Shown piece by piece: positions 9,142 to 20,094 of a DNA stretch of 64,000 bases; the first letter of the stretch is position 1; each line of letters opens with the position of its first letter. The DNA comes from Proluteimonas flavola. Lineage in GTDB: Bacteria; Pseudomonadota; Gammaproteobacteria; Xanthomonadales; Xanthomonadaceae. The stretch spans positions 1-64,000 of the forward strand of contig NZ_JAIWPU010000006.1 in assembly GCF_021191705.1 (NCBI RefSeq), read 5' to 3'. Position numbers and translations under genes: made by a program. The notes under the pieces are model-generated. The model ran no database searches. It saw nothing but the letters and a program-made list of their open reading frames with translations, and was not told the origin of the DNA.

Positions 9142-9660
9142 ATGGCCCGCGGCGTCAACAAAGTCATCCTGGTCGGCAATCTCGGCAACGATCCCGACAC
9201 CAAGTACACCCAGGGCGGCATGGCCGTGACCCGCATCAGCCTGGCCACGACCAGCGTGCGCAACGACCGCGACGGCAACAAGCAGGAGCGCACCGAATGG
9301 CACCGCGTGGTGTTCTTCGGCAAGCTCGGCGAGATCGCCGGCGAATACCTGCGCAAGGGCAGCCAGGTCTATGTCGAAGGCGAGATCCGCTACGACAAGT
9401 ACACCGGCCAGGACGGCGTTGAGAAGTATTCGACCGACATCGTCGCCAACGAGATGCAGATGCTCGGCGGTCGTGGTGACGGAGGCGGCGGTGGCGGTGG
9501 CGGTGGCAATTACGAGCGCGGGAATCGTCCGCAGCGTCCGGCCGGCGGTGGCGGCGATGCCCCGCAGCAGCGCGGCCCCGCACCTTCGCGCCAGTCGGCC
9601 CCGCAGCAGCAGCGTCCCGCGCCGATGGACGACTTCTCGGACGACGATATTCCGTTCTGA
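9142..9660 (+). CDS. ssb: Single-stranded DNA-binding protein
   Basis: A 172-residue SSB protecting single-stranded DNA in replication, repair and recombination. Residues 1-~110 form the OB fold, opening with [19 protein letters not shown]; a glycine-rich run and a Gln/Pro/Arg linker follow; the protein ends in the partner-binding acidic tip DDDIPF. The ATG at 9142 is chosen because the conserved N terminus begins there; codons upstream are not SSB-like. A TATACT -10 box lies at 9080-9085 without a good -35 box. A strong terminator follows 24 bases after the stop. Confidence 0.97.
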   Translation: MARGVNKVILVGNLGNDPDTKYTQGGMAVTRISLATTSVRNDRDGNKQERTEWHRVVFFGKLGEIAGEYLRKGSQVYVEGEIRYDKYTGQDGVEKYSTDIVANEMQMLGGRGDGGGGGGGGGNYERGNRPQRPAGGGGDAPQQRGPAPSRQSAPQQQRPAPMDDFSDDDIPF

Positions 9661-9683
9661 TCCGTCCGGGGACGCGGTCGTGG

Positions 9684-9712
9684 AAAAAAAGCCCGCCATC
9701 GGCGGGCTTTTT
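9684..9712 (+). terminator. Rho-independent terminator after ssb
   Basis: Stem GCCCGCC / GGCGGGC with loop ATC, preceded by seven A and followed by TTTTT. The A-run and T-run make it potentially bidirectional. It ends the ssb transcript. Confidence 0.93.
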
Positions 9713-9750
9713 GCGTCGGAGCATGCAGGTGGTCCCAGGCCGGTCGGGGG

Positions 9751-9780
9751 TTGGCCGGGGGCGGCGTGACCGGCTAGCAT
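9751..9780 (+). promoter_or_regulatory. Candidate sigma-70 promoter of the first S9 peptidase
   Basis: TTGGCC (9751-9756), an 18-base spacer, and TAGCAT (9775-9780) lie about 60 bases before the ATG at 9840. Sequence match only. Confidence 0.4.
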
Positions 9781-9839
9781 GCGGCGCGCGTCGTGCCTTC
9801 GTGCCGACGTGTTCTCGGGGGACAACAGGGGAGGGGACG

Positions 9840-11801
9840 ATGCTTCGCAAGGGATTGCAGTGCCTGTGGGCACTGGTGCTGTGCTGTGGGATGAGCGCCG
9901 TGCAGGCGCAGGTGGTGCTGGATCCGTTCGTGGTGGACGATGCGATCCGCGACATCAAGATTTCGCCGACGGGAACGCACTTCGCGGCCGTGCTGCCCCA
10001 AGGCGAGTACTCGGCGATCGCGGTGATCCGCCGATCCGACCGCGCGCTGGTCGGCAGCATGCGCCTGCCCCGCGACAACCACATCGGCGATTTCTGGTGG
10101 GTCAACGACGAACGGCTGGTGTTCTCGCTCGCGGAGCGTTTCGGCTCGCGCGACACGCCGACGCCGACCGGCGAGATCTACGGCATGAACCTCGATGGAA
10201 GCCGCCAGCAGTTGCTGGTCGGCTATCGCGTGCGCGGCGCCGAGATCGGCAGCCGCCTGTCCTCGGGCGCCAAGGCGGAATTCGTCCACGCCCGCGTGGC
10301 CGACCTGCTGCGCTCGGACCCGAAGGCGATCCTCGTCGCGATTTCGCCGTTCACCGGAGACCCGCAGACGCGTGTCGACCGCATGGACGTCTACAGCGGT
10401 CGTCGCACGACGATCGCCACGGTGCCGGTGACGCGCGCGAACTTCGTCGCCGACTCCGCCGGTGAGATCCGCATGGCCGTCGGCGCGCGGGCCGACAACC
10501 TCAGCCAGCTGTACTACCGGCCGGCGCGCGGCAGCGAGTGGACGCTGATCAACCATCAGGGCACTTCGGGGCGCGTCGAGTACCCGATCGGATTCTCCGA
10601 AGACGGCCGCACCGCCTATCTGCAGGCGACCCGCCCGCAGGGGCCCGATGCGATCGTCGCCTACGACGTCGCCAGCGGGGAGCGTCGCGAACTGCTCAGG
10701 GACGATGTCGTGGATCCCGAGATCATGTACCGGCCCGGTACCTCGGTGCCGATCGGCGCGCTGTTCACCGGCGCAAAGTCGCGTATCGTCTTCTTCGACG
10801 AGTCGTCCGACGATGCGCGTACGTTCCGGATGCTGGAGCAGGCGTTCCCGGGCCAGACGCTGCGGATCGCCTCCTCGACCTGGGACGCCGCCACGAAGAT
10901 GGTCCAGGTTTCCAGCGACGTCGATCCGGGCAGCTTCTACACCTTCGAGACCGCGACGAAGCACGCGGACTTCACCTTCGGCCTGCGCGACGGCATCGAC
11001 CCGCGGCAGATGGCGCCGATGCGGGCCGTGTCGCTGCAGGCGCGCGATGGGCTGCCCCTGCACGGCTATCTGACCCGCCCGGTCGCCGCGACCGGCCCGG
11101 GTCCGCTGATCGTCCTGCCGCACGGCGGCCCCTTCGGCATCCATGACGACTGGGTCTTCGACCCCGAAGTGCAACTGCTCGCGGCCGCCGGTTACTCGGT
11201 GCTGCAGGTGAACTTCCGCGGCTCGGGCCATCACGGCCACGCGTTCCAGCAGGCCGGTGCGCGCCAGTGGGGCCTGACGATGCAGGACGACCTGACCGAC
11301 GCCACGCGCTGGGCGATCGCACAGGGTCATGCGGATGCGGAACGCATCTGCATCTACGGCGGCAGTTACGGGGCCTATGCCGCGTTGATGGGCGCGGTGC
11401 GCGAGCCGTCGCTCTACCGGTGCGCGGTCGGCTACGTCGGCGTCTACGACCTGCAGCTGATGCGTAGCCAGGACCGTCGGGCAGGTCGCTGGGTGGGCAC
11501 CTGGTTGAACGAGTGGGTCGGCACCGATGCCGGCCAGCTCGCGCGGACATCGCCCAACCTGCAGGCCGAGCGCATCCAGGTGCCGGTATTCCTCGCCGCG
11601 GGCGGCCGTGACGAGATCGCCCCGATCGAGCACACCCGGCGCATGGAGCGCGCGCTGAAGGCCGCCAACGTACCGGTCGAGACGCTCTACGTCGCCAGCG
11701 AGGGCCATGGCTTCTACGCACCCGACAACCGCCGCGCCTACTACACGAAGCTGCTCGACTTCCTCGCCACGCACCTGGGCGGCGAACGCGCCGCGCCGTG
11801 A
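9840..11801 (+). CDS. Secreted S9 family peptidase (prolyl oligopeptidase fold)
   Basis: A 653-residue serine peptidase. A signal peptide runs to about residue 22-24 (MLRKGLQCLWALVLCCGM then SAVQAQ), so it is exported. The N-terminal two thirds resemble a beta-propeller; the C-terminal alpha/beta-hydrolase domain has the nucleophile Ser509 in GGSYGAYAA, a probable acid in GGRDEIAP, and a His in SEGHGFYAP. S9 enzymes cut short peptides, often after Pro. The ATG at 9840 is chosen because the signal peptide starts there. A second S9 gene follows 66 bases later. Substrate not predictable; acylaminoacyl-peptidase or dipeptidyl-peptidase activity is equally possible. Confidence 0.9.
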   Translation: MLRKGLQCLWALVLCCGMSAVQAQVVLDPFVVDDAIRDIKISPTGTHFAAVLPQGEYSAIAVIRRSDRALVGSMRLPRDNHIGDFWWVNDERLVFSLAERFGSRDTPTPTGEIYGMNLDGSRQQLLVGYRVRGAEIGSRLSSGAKAEFVHARVADLLRSDPKAILVAISPFTGDPQTRVDRMDVYSGRRTTIATVPVTRANFVADSAGEIRMAVGARADNLSQLYYRPARGSEWTLINHQGTSGRVEYPIGFSEDGRTAYLQATRPQGPDAIVAYDVASGERRELLRDDVVDPEIMYRPGTSVPIGALFTGAKSRIVFFDESSDDARTFRMLEQAFPGQTLRIASSTWDAATKMVQVSSDVDPGSFYTFETATKHADFTFGLRDGIDPRQMAPMRAVSLQARDGLPLHGYLTRPVAATGPGPLIVLPHGGPFGIHDDWVFDPEVQLLAAAGYSVLQVNFRGSGHHGHAFQQAGARQWGLTMQDDLTDATRWAIAQGHADAERICIYGGSYGAYAALMGAVREPSLYRCAVGYVGVYDLQLMRSQDRRAGRWVGTWLNEWVGTDAGQLARTSPNLQAERIQVPVFLAAGGRDEIAPIEHTRRMERALKAANVPVETLYVASEGHGFYAPDNRRAYYTKLLDFLATHLGGERAAP

Positions 11802-11867
11802 GGCCGGGCCGGCGCCGCTTCGCCAGCATCGCGCTACCATTCGGGCTCTTTGTCCGGAGCCACCGCC

Positions 11868-13973
<2,106 letters not shown>

Positions 13974-13981
13974 ACCAGTAC

Positions 13982-14016
13982 GCACCGCCGGCCAGCGCGC
14001 CGGCGGTGCCGTTTTC
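13982..14016 (+). terminator. Terminator after second S9 peptidase
   Basis: Stem GCACCGCCGGC / GCCGGCGGTGC with a 6-base loop, followed by CGTTTTCCCC. It lies between the S9 stop (13973) and the DUF819 start (14046), so DUF819 may have its own promoter or be reached by readthrough. Confidence 0.8.
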
Positions 14017-14045
14017 CCCTGTCTTTTTCCGGAGCAACGCCGCCG

Positions 14046-15302
14046 ATGGCGATCGAGTCCACCGTGCCTTCCACCGTGCTGATCACCAGCGACATCGTCC
14101 TGTTCGGCCTGATCGCCGCGACGCTGGGCCTGATCTTCTGGCTGGCCAGCGGGCCCACGCCGTTCTGGAAGAAGTTCTTCGCCTGGGTGCCGGCGTTGCT
14201 GCTGTGCTATTTCGTGCCGGCGTTCTACAACACCGTCGGCCTGATCGACGGCGAGAACAACAGCCTCTACAACCCGATCGCCAGCCGCGTGCTGCTGCCC
14301 GCTGCGCTGGTGCTGCTGACGCTGTCGATCGATCTCAAGGGCATTCTCAAGCTCGGGCCGAAGCTGCTGTTCGTGTTCGTCGCCGGCACCGTCGGCGTCG
14401 TGCTCGGCGCGATCGTATCGTTCCAGCTGATGGAATGGATCCATCCGCCCGCGGTCGCCGGCGACACCTGGAAGGGCATGGCGGCGCTGGCCGGCAGCTG
14501 GATCGGCGGCGGCGCGAACATGGTCGCGATCCGCGAGGTCTACGAGGTCGACGCGACGCTGTTCGGCCAGTTCGCGGTCGTCGACGTGGCGATGGCCAGC
14601 CTGTGGATGGCGACGCTGCTGTTCCTCGCCAACCGCGCCACGCAGATCGACCTGAAGTCCGGCGCCGACACGAGCGCGATCGACGAGATGAAGCACCGCA
14701 TCGCCGCCTACGAGGCCGCGAATGCGCGCATCCAGACCCTGACCGACCTGATGGTCATCATCGCGGTGGCGTTCGGCATCGTCGGTCTCGCGCATGCGGT
14801 GTCGAACCCGGTGTCGGCGTGGTTCGGCGGGTTCGAGTGGGCCTCGCGTTTCAGCCTGGACTCGGCCTTCGTCTGGGTCGTCGTCGTGTCGACGCTGATC
14901 GGCCTGCTGCTGAGCTTCACCCCGGCGCGCAGGCTCGAGAGCGCGGGCGCATCGAAGATCGGCACGGTGTGCCTGTACTTCCTGATCGCCTGCATCGGCA
15001 TGCAGATGGATTTCCTCAAGCTCGCCGACCGCCCGGGGCTGATCGCGATCGGCGCCATCTGGATGTCGGTCCACGTGCTGGTGATCTGGGGCGCGGCGCG
15101 GCTGGTCAAGGCGCCGCTGTTCTACTTCGGCGTCGGCTCGATGGGCAACATCGGCGCCGCGGCGTCCGCGCCGGTAATCGCCGCGGCGTTCCATCCCGCG
15201 CTGGCGCCGGTCGGCGTGCTGCTCGGCACCGTGGGCTATGCGACCGGCACGCTGATTGCGTACTTCGTCGGCCAGATCCTGCGCCTGATGGCGGGGCAGT
15301 AA
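14046..15302 (+). CDS. DUF819 family integral membrane protein
   Basis: A 418-residue polytopic membrane protein with about ten hydrophobic segments, no signal peptide and no enzyme motif. The pattern (a start such as ITSDIVLFGLIAATLGLIFWL, GSWIGGGANMVAIREVYEVD in the middle, and GSMGNIGAAASAPVIAAAFH near the end) is that of DUF819/YjcL proteins, which are uncharacterised transporter-like proteins. A GGAGC ribosome site precedes the ATG. It follows two secreted S9 peptidases in the same direction, which suggests uptake of a peptidase product, but the terminator between them weakens the link. No function should be assigned. Confidence 0.85.
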   Translation: MAIESTVPSTVLITSDIVLFGLIAATLGLIFWLASGPTPFWKKFFAWVPALLLCYFVPAFYNTVGLIDGENNSLYNPIASRVLLPAALVLLTLSIDLKGILKLGPKLLFVFVAGTVGVVLGAIVSFQLMEWIHPPAVAGDTWKGMAALAGSWIGGGANMVAIREVYEVDATLFGQFAVVDVAMASLWMATLLFLANRATQIDLKSGADTSAIDEMKHRIAAYEAANARIQTLTDLMVIIAVAFGIVGLAHAVSNPVSAWFGGFEWASRFSLDSAFVWVVVVSTLIGLLLSFTPARRLESAGASKIGTVCLYFLIACIGMQMDFLKLADRPGLIAIGAIWMSVHVLVIWGAARLVKAPLFYFGVGSMGNIGAAASAPVIAAAFHPALAPVGVLLGTVGYATGTLIAYFVGQILRLMAGQ

Positions 15303-15672
15303 CGGCGGTTTCCCGGGCGAGAAGGCAGGCGTCGCTGCGCTGGCGAATGTCCGCCGAACCGGCCGCGCCGCGCTGGTCCGATCCGCGCAATCGCTTGTGC
15401 GTCGTTTACCGCGGCACACCGTCGCCAAGCCGCGTCCCAAGCCGCGCGTTGTCGCCATCGGCCGCGCGGGTGCCGCTGCGACGCTGGCGATCGCGGTGCC
15501 GATCTGCGCCTTGCGACCGATCTATGCGATACCCCTCAGGGCGGCGTAGGGCCTCAGGACATGTCCTCCCCGCACAGGCGGCGGGGAAACGGTTCGCGTA
15601 TGCCGGAGGCCACAACGAAAACGGGCGGAACCCCGAGGTTCCGCCCGTCTTCGTGTCACATGTCGTCCTGGA
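15303..15672. other. Intergenic region between DUF819 and yjiX
   Basis: This 370-base gap separates convergent DUF819 and yjiX. The last part (15621-15648) holds the terminator of the leftward cstA-yjiX unit. I see no supported gene in 15303-15600; short reading frames there are arginine/proline-rich and look like GC-driven shadows. Confidence 0.6.
15617..15648 (-). terminator. Terminator of the cstA-yjiX unit
   Basis: A perfect 12-base stem ACGGGCGGAACC / GGTTCCGCCCGT with a 4-base loop; read on the minus strand it is followed by TTTTCGTT. It lies 25 bases after the yjiX stop. Confidence 0.88.
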
Positions 15673-15897
15673 TCAGCAGCAACGGAATCCGTTGCGCCCG
15701 CCGAAGCGGGCTTCCTGCCGTTCGCGGAAGAAGGTCTTGTAGTCCATCGGCTCGCGGTCGGGATGCTTTTCGAGGATGTGGCGCACGTAGTTGTCGTAGT
15801 CGGGGACGCCGCAGCACAGCCGCGCCGTCTGCACGACCCGCCGCCACACACGCTTGTGCGTGGCGAAGTACTCGACGGGAACGAGCGTGCCCGACAT
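15673..15897 (-). CDS. YbdD/YjiX family protein (DUF466)
   Basis: A 74-residue small protein of the YbdD/YjiX family, found almost always directly downstream of carbon-starvation transporter genes. Typical features: VWRRVVQTARLCCGVPDYDNYVRH and a C terminus ending ARFGGRNGFRCC. Usual length is about 65-70. It lies 31 bases after the cstA/btsT stop on the same strand and before a strong terminator, so the two form one operon. The family has no established biochemical role; an accessory role to the transporter is inferred from context only. Confidence 0.9.
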   Translation of the reverse strand: MSGTLVPVEYFATHKRVWRRVVQTARLCCGVPDYDNYVRHILEKHPDREPMDYKTFFRERQEARFGGRNGFRCC

Positions 15898-15928
15898 CAG
15901 ATCCGCACTCCGATCACCGGCCGCGTCG

Positions 15929-18028
15929 TCACAGCCAGGCCTGCTGCTGTTCGGGCGTCAGTTCGACGAACGCCGATTCCTTGACCGTCGGCGCGGTGGC
16001 GCGGCGGGCCCTGAGGATCGCGCGGACGGCGAAGAACAGCACGCTGAAGACCACGAACAGGAACAGTACCGTCAGGCCGGCGTTGACGTAGCCGTTGACC
16101 ACGACCTGGCGCATCTGGCCGACGGTCTTGGCCGCGCCCAGCAGTTCGCCGTTGGCCAGCGCCGCCTGGTAGTGGCGGGCCTGGGCGATGAAGCCCATCG
16201 TCGGCTTGGGATCGAAGATCTTGATCAGGCCGGCCGACGTGGTGCAGATCAGCAGCCACACCGCCGGCACGACCGTGACCCACGCGTAGCGGTCCTTCTT
16301 CATCTTGAACAGCACCACCGTGCACAGCATCAGCGCGATGCCCGCGAGCATCTGGTTGGCGATGCCGAACAGCGGCCACAGGGTGTTGATGCCACCCAGC
16401 GGATCCACGACGCCCTGGTAGAGGAAGTACCCCCACAGCGCGACGCAGCCCGCGGTGCCGAGTGCGTTCGCACCCCAGTTCTCGGTCTTGCGCAGCACCG
16501 GCACGAAGTTGCCGAGCAGGTCCTGCAGCATGAAGCGACCGGCGCGGGTACCCGCGTCGACGGCGGTGAGGATGAAAAGCGCCTCGAACAGGATCGCGAA
16601 GTGGTACCAGAACGCCATGGCGCCGTCGCCGGTGCCGGGCAGGGCATCGTGCAGGATCACCGCGATGCCGACGGCGAGCGTCGGTGCGCCACCGGCGCGC
16701 GAGATGATCGTGCTCTCGCCGATCTGCTGGGCCTTGAGTTCCAGTGCTTCGGGCGAAATGACGAAGCCCATCTGGGTGACCGCTGCCGCAGCGCTCTGCA
16801 CGTCCGTGCCGAGTACCGCGGCCGGGCTGTTCATCGCGAAGTAGATGCCCGGATCGAGGATCGAGGCTGCGACCAGCGCCATGATCGCCACGAACGATTC
16901 CATCAGCATGCCGCCGTAGCCGATGTAGCGGGCGTGGGTCTCGTTGGCCAGCAGCTTGGGCGTGGTGCCCGAGCTGATCAGCGCATGGAAGCCGGAGACG
17001 GCGCCGCAGGCGATGGTGATGAACAGGAACGGGAACAGGCCGCCCTTCCAGACCGGACCGTCGCCGGTGGAGGCGAACTCGGTCAGCGCCGGCATCTTCA
17101 GCGTGGTGACTTCCGGGCTGGCGATGACGATGCCGATGGCCAGCGCGACGATCACGCCGATCTTGAGGAAGGTCGACAGGTAGTCGCGCGGGGCGAGCAG
17201 CAGCCACACCGGCAGGGTCGCGGCGACGAAGCCGTAACCGATCAGCATCCAGGTGATCTGGGTGCCGGTGAAGGTGAAGGCCGGGCCCCAGTAGGGATCC
17301 GCGCCGACCTTGCCGCCGAACCAGATCGCGGCGAGCAGGGCGATGATGCCGAAAATGGAGATCTCACCGATCTTGCCCGGGCGGATGTAGCGCATGTAGA
17401 TGCCCATGAAGATCGCGATGGGCATCGTCGCGATCACCGTGAACATGCCCCACGGGCTCTCGGCCAGTGCCTTGACGACGATCATCGCCAGGACCGCCAG
17501 GATGATGATCATGATCATGAAGGCGCCGAACAGCGCGATGGTGCCGGCGACCTGGCCCATTTCCTCGCGCACGAGATCACCGAGCGAGCGGCCGTTCCGG
17601 CGCGTGGAAATGAAGAGGACCATGAAGTCCTGCACCGCGCCCGCGAGCACCACGCCGACGATCAGCCACAGCATGCCGGGCAGGTAGCCCATCTGCGCAG
17701 CGAGCACCGGGCCCACCAGCGGACCGGCGCCTGCGATGGCGGCGAAGTGGTGGCCGAACAGCACGTGCTTGTTGGTGGGCACGTAGTCGAGGCCGTCATT
17801 GTTGACGTGCGCGGGCGTCGCCCGGCGGGGATTGAGCCCCAGCACCTTGTCGGCGATGTAGAGGCTGTAATAGCGGTAGGCGACCAGATAGATCGACACC
17901 GCAGCGACGACGATCCACAAGGCGCTGATCTGTTCGCCCTGGCGCAGGGCGACGACACCCATGCAGGACGCGCCCAGGAGCGCGACCGCGCCCCAGATCA
18001 CGTGGTTGAAAACACCCTTCATGTTCAT
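15929..18028 (-). CDS. cstA: Carbon starvation protein A / pyruvate transporter
   Basis: A 699-residue inner-membrane protein of the CstA/BtsT family, proton-coupled importers of pyruvate and possibly peptides. Many membrane segments are visible; conserved blocks include LNPRRATPAHVNNDGLDY, HHFAAIAGAGPLVGPVLAAQ, FMVLFISTRRNGRSLGDLV and AYRYYSLYIADKVLG. Length matches the family (690-720). The start ATG is followed at once by hydrophobic sequence. It is the first gene of an operon with the YjiX-like gene. cAMP-receptor-type or two-component control is known in other bacteria, but no site is recognised here. CstA and BtsT cannot be separated by eye. Confidence 0.93.
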   Translation of the reverse strand: MNMKGVFNHVIWGAVALLGASCMGVVALRQGEQISALWIVVAAVSIYLVAYRYYSLYIADKVLGLNPRRATPAHVNNDGLDYVPTNKHVLFGHHFAAIAGAGPLVGPVLAAQMGYLPGMLWLIVGVVLAGAVQDFMVLFISTRRNGRSLGDLVREEMGQVAGTIALFGAFMIMIIILAVLAMIVVKALAESPWGMFTVIATMPIAIFMGIYMRYIRPGKIGEISIFGIIALLAAIWFGGKVGADPYWGPAFTFTGTQITWMLIGYGFVAATLPVWLLLAPRDYLSTFLKIGVIVALAIGIVIASPEVTTLKMPALTEFASTGDGPVWKGGLFPFLFITIACGAVSGFHALISSGTTPKLLANETHARYIGYGGMLMESFVAIMALVAASILDPGIYFAMNSPAAVLGTDVQSAAAAVTQMGFVISPEALELKAQQIGESTIISRAGGAPTLAVGIAVILHDALPGTGDGAMAFWYHFAILFEALFILTAVDAGTRAGRFMLQDLLGNFVPVLRKTENWGANALGTAGCVALWGYFLYQGVVDPLGGINTLWPLFGIANQMLAGIALMLCTVVLFKMKKDRYAWVTVVPAVWLLICTTSAGLIKIFDPKPTMGFIAQARHYQAALANGELLGAAKTVGQMRQVVVNGYVNAGLTVLFLFVVFSVLFFAVRAILRARRATAPTVKESAFVELTPEQQQAWL

Positions 18029-18254
18029 TCCCCTGTAAAGACGCGCACAGGGTCGCCCCGGGGGCGTGTGGGGTCAATGCGAAATGGGTCGAATCGGCAG
18101 CTCGGGTCTTAAGACTTTCGTCGTAGAGCCGGGCCGTGGCTGCTAGCATGCCGCTCCGTCCATCGTGCAGGGTGCCCATGCAGGCAGTCGCAAACATCAT
18201 GCTTCGCAGCACCGGATCCATCGATCGTCCGCGTCGCGGCCGGTGGTGGCTGCG

Positions 18255-18893
18255 GTGAGTGCGTCTTCGGCGACCGCGTCGCTGCGCGAGCAGTTGCAGG
18301 CGATGATCGCGCGCCTGCCCGATGGCGACGTGCAGGTCGGCCCGCTGGTCGACGAGTTCGGGACCCGGGGCATGTTGCTGCTGGTGATCCTGTTGACCCT
18401 GGTATTCCTGATTCCGGTTTCGATCCCGGGCGTCAGTACGGTGTTCGGCGCAGTGATCGTGCTGATCGGCTTCGCCCGGATGGCTGGTCGCGTCCTGTGG
18501 CTGCCCGATGCGGTGCGCCGTCGCACGGTGCCCGCGGGCCGCCTGCGGGGCGCGCTCGATACCGGTCTGGTCTGGGTGCGCCGGCTTGAACGCATCACCC
18601 GCCCGGGCCGCCTGTCGCGGCTGACCGATGGCCGCGCAATGGGGCTGGTCAACGATGGCGCGCTGGTGCTCGGCGCGGTGCTGCTGATGGCGCCGTTCGG
18701 CTTCATCCCCTTCAGCAACACGATTCCCGGCGTCGCCCTGATGTGCCTGGCGATCGGCCTGCTGCAGCGAGACGGCCTGATGGTGCTGCTGGGCCACGTC
18801 GCCAACGTGCTGACGATGGTCTATTTCGCGATCCTGATCGGCGGCGGTGGCCTGGCGATCCGAGAGCTGTTCGTGCGGTTCTGGCCGGGTTAG
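18255..18893 (+). CDS. ExoD family membrane protein
   Basis: A protein of about 212 residues resembling ExoD, first linked to exopolysaccharide production in rhizobia. Four or five hydrophobic segments are visible (for example MLLLVILLTLVFLIPVSIPG and NDGALVLGAVLLMAPFGFIP), with the family's charged N terminus before them. The start is uncertain: GTG at 18255 gives a normal-length protein; GTG at 18165 would add 30 atypical residues. A TAGCAT -10-like box lies at 18144-18149. It is single and divergent from cstA. The exact role is unknown even in the family. Confidence 0.8.
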   Translation: MSASSATASLREQLQAMIARLPDGDVQVGPLVDEFGTRGMLLLVILLTLVFLIPVSIPGVSTVFGAVIVLIGFARMAGRVLWLPDAVRRRTVPAGRLRGALDTGLVWVRRLERITRPGRLSRLTDGRAMGLVNDGALVLGAVLLMAPFGFIPFSNTIPGVALMCLAIGLLQRDGLMVLLGHVANVLTMVYFAILIGGGGLAIRELFVRFWPG

Positions 18894-18905
18894 GCGCACG
18901 GAACC

Positions 18906-18977
18906 CTGTAGGAGCGCGCTCGCGCGCGAATGGGCTTTCCCGGCAAAGCCATTTCGCGCGCAAGCGCGCTCCTACAG
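18906..18977. repeat. Palindromic intergenic repeat, copy 3
   Basis: The left arm begins CTGTAGGAGCGCGCTCGCGC (18906-18925); the right arm CGCGCAAGCGCGCTCCTACAG ends at 18977. The stop codon of the minus-strand corA gene (CTA on the plus strand, 18972-18974) lies inside the right end of this repeat. Confidence 0.92.
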
Positions 18978-19982
18978 CCACCGCGCCTTCTTGAACATCC
19001 TGTAGAGCACGACCATCACCACGCCCACGCCGCCGATCAGCAGCGGATACGCGTAGCGTTCGTCGAGCTCGGGCATGTCGTGGAAGTTCATGCCGTACCA
19101 GCTGGTGATCAGCGTCGGCGCGGCCAGCAATGCAGCCCAGGCGCCCAGCTTCTTGACGGTCTCCCCCTGGGTCAGCGTCACCAGCGCCTGGTTGACACCG
19201 AGCGCGGTGCCGAGGATGTCGCGGATCGCATCGATGGTCTCGTTGATGCGCACCGAATGGTCGAGCACGTCGCGGATGTAGAGCTTGGCTTCGGCCGGGA
19301 TCAGCGGACTGCTGCTGCGTACCAGCTGCGAGAGCACGTCCTGCAGCGGCGTCACCGCGACGCGCATGTAGGTCAGTTCGCGCTTGAGCTGGTAGAGCCG
19401 GATCACGATGCCGCGGTGGAACTGCTCGCTGATGATGTCCTGCTCCAGCGCATTGAGCGTGGCCTTGAAATCGTCGACGATCGGCAGGTAGTTGTCGACG
19501 ATCGCGTCGAGCACCGCATACAGCGCCGCCGGCGCGCCCATCTCCAGCAGTGCCGGTTCGCGTTCGATGCGCTGGCGCGCCGGTGCGTACGACAGCGATG
19601 CGCCGTGGCGCACCGTCACCAGGTAGCGCGCGCCGAGGAAGATGTGGGTCTCGCCGTAGGCGATGCGCTCGTCGATCGCCTGCGCGGTGTTGGCGACGAT
19701 GAACAGCGAATCGCCGTAGGCCTCGATCTTCGGCCGCTGGTGCGCCTTGCCCGCATCCTCGATCGCGAGGTCGTGCAGGGAGAATTCGGCCTGCAATTGC
19801 GCCAGCACGTCGGCGCCGGGTTCGTAGAGGCCGATCCACACGAAGCTGTCGTCGTCGACCGCGAGCACGTCGCCGATGTCGTCGAGCAGGACATCGCGTT
19901 TGCCGTCGGGTCCGTAGACCGCGCAGTTGACCACACAAGACGGGTTGGCCGCGGCGGGCGCTGGATCGGACGTGGTCTGCAT
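18972..19982 (-). CDS. corA: CorA family magnesium/cobalt transporter
   Basis: A 336-residue CorA-type channel for divalent cations in the inner membrane. A large cytosolic domain (about 1-270) contains the long-helix stretch NALEQDIISEQFHRGIVIRL and is followed by two C-terminal membrane helices flanking the signature YGMNF (in TSWYGMNFHDMPELDERY), which forms the pore mouth. The ATG at 19982 (MQTTSDPAP) is preferred: the 82 codons upstream in the same frame read through repeat copy 4 and are not family-like. The stop codon is contributed by repeat copy 3. It may belong to the ZntB branch (zinc), which shares GxN; ion choice is not decidable here. Confidence 0.92.
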   Translation of the reverse strand: MQTTSDPAPAAANPSCVVNCAVYGPDGKRDVLLDDIGDVLAVDDDSFVWIGLYEPGADVLAQLQAEFSLHDLAIEDAGKAHQRPKIEAYGDSLFIVANTAQAIDERIAYGETHIFLGARYLVTVRHGASLSYAPARQRIEREPALLEMGAPAALYAVLDAIVDNYLPIVDDFKATLNALEQDIISEQFHRGIVIRLYQLKRELTYMRVAVTPLQDVLSQLVRSSSPLIPAEAKLYIRDVLDHSVRINETIDAIRDILGTALGVNQALVTLTQGETVKKLGAWAALLAAPTLITSWYGMNFHDMPELDERYAYPLLIGGVGVVMVVLYRMFKKARWL

Positions 19983-20028
19983 CGCGCCATCGTCCGCCAG
20001 TGGACGCGCCCGGACAAGCGTCGGCGTC

Positions 20029-20092
20029 TGGAGGCGCGCTCGCGCGCGATGGCGCTCCGCAGGGAAGGCCCCATCGCGCGCGCGCTCCCACA
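20029..20092. repeat. Palindromic intergenic repeat, copy 4
   Basis: The left arm GGAGGCGCGCTCGCGCGCGATGG pairs with the right arm CCATCGCGCGCGCGCTCCC, with a few mismatches. It sits between the GH97 stop (20095) and the corA start (19982), abutting the GH97 TGA by two bases. Confidence 0.8.
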
Positions 20093-20094
20093 GG

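Noticed and set aside
15854-18112. A 752-codon plus-strand frame opposite cstA
   Set aside because: Composition is His/Asp/Arg-rich and antisense to a transporter of clear family.
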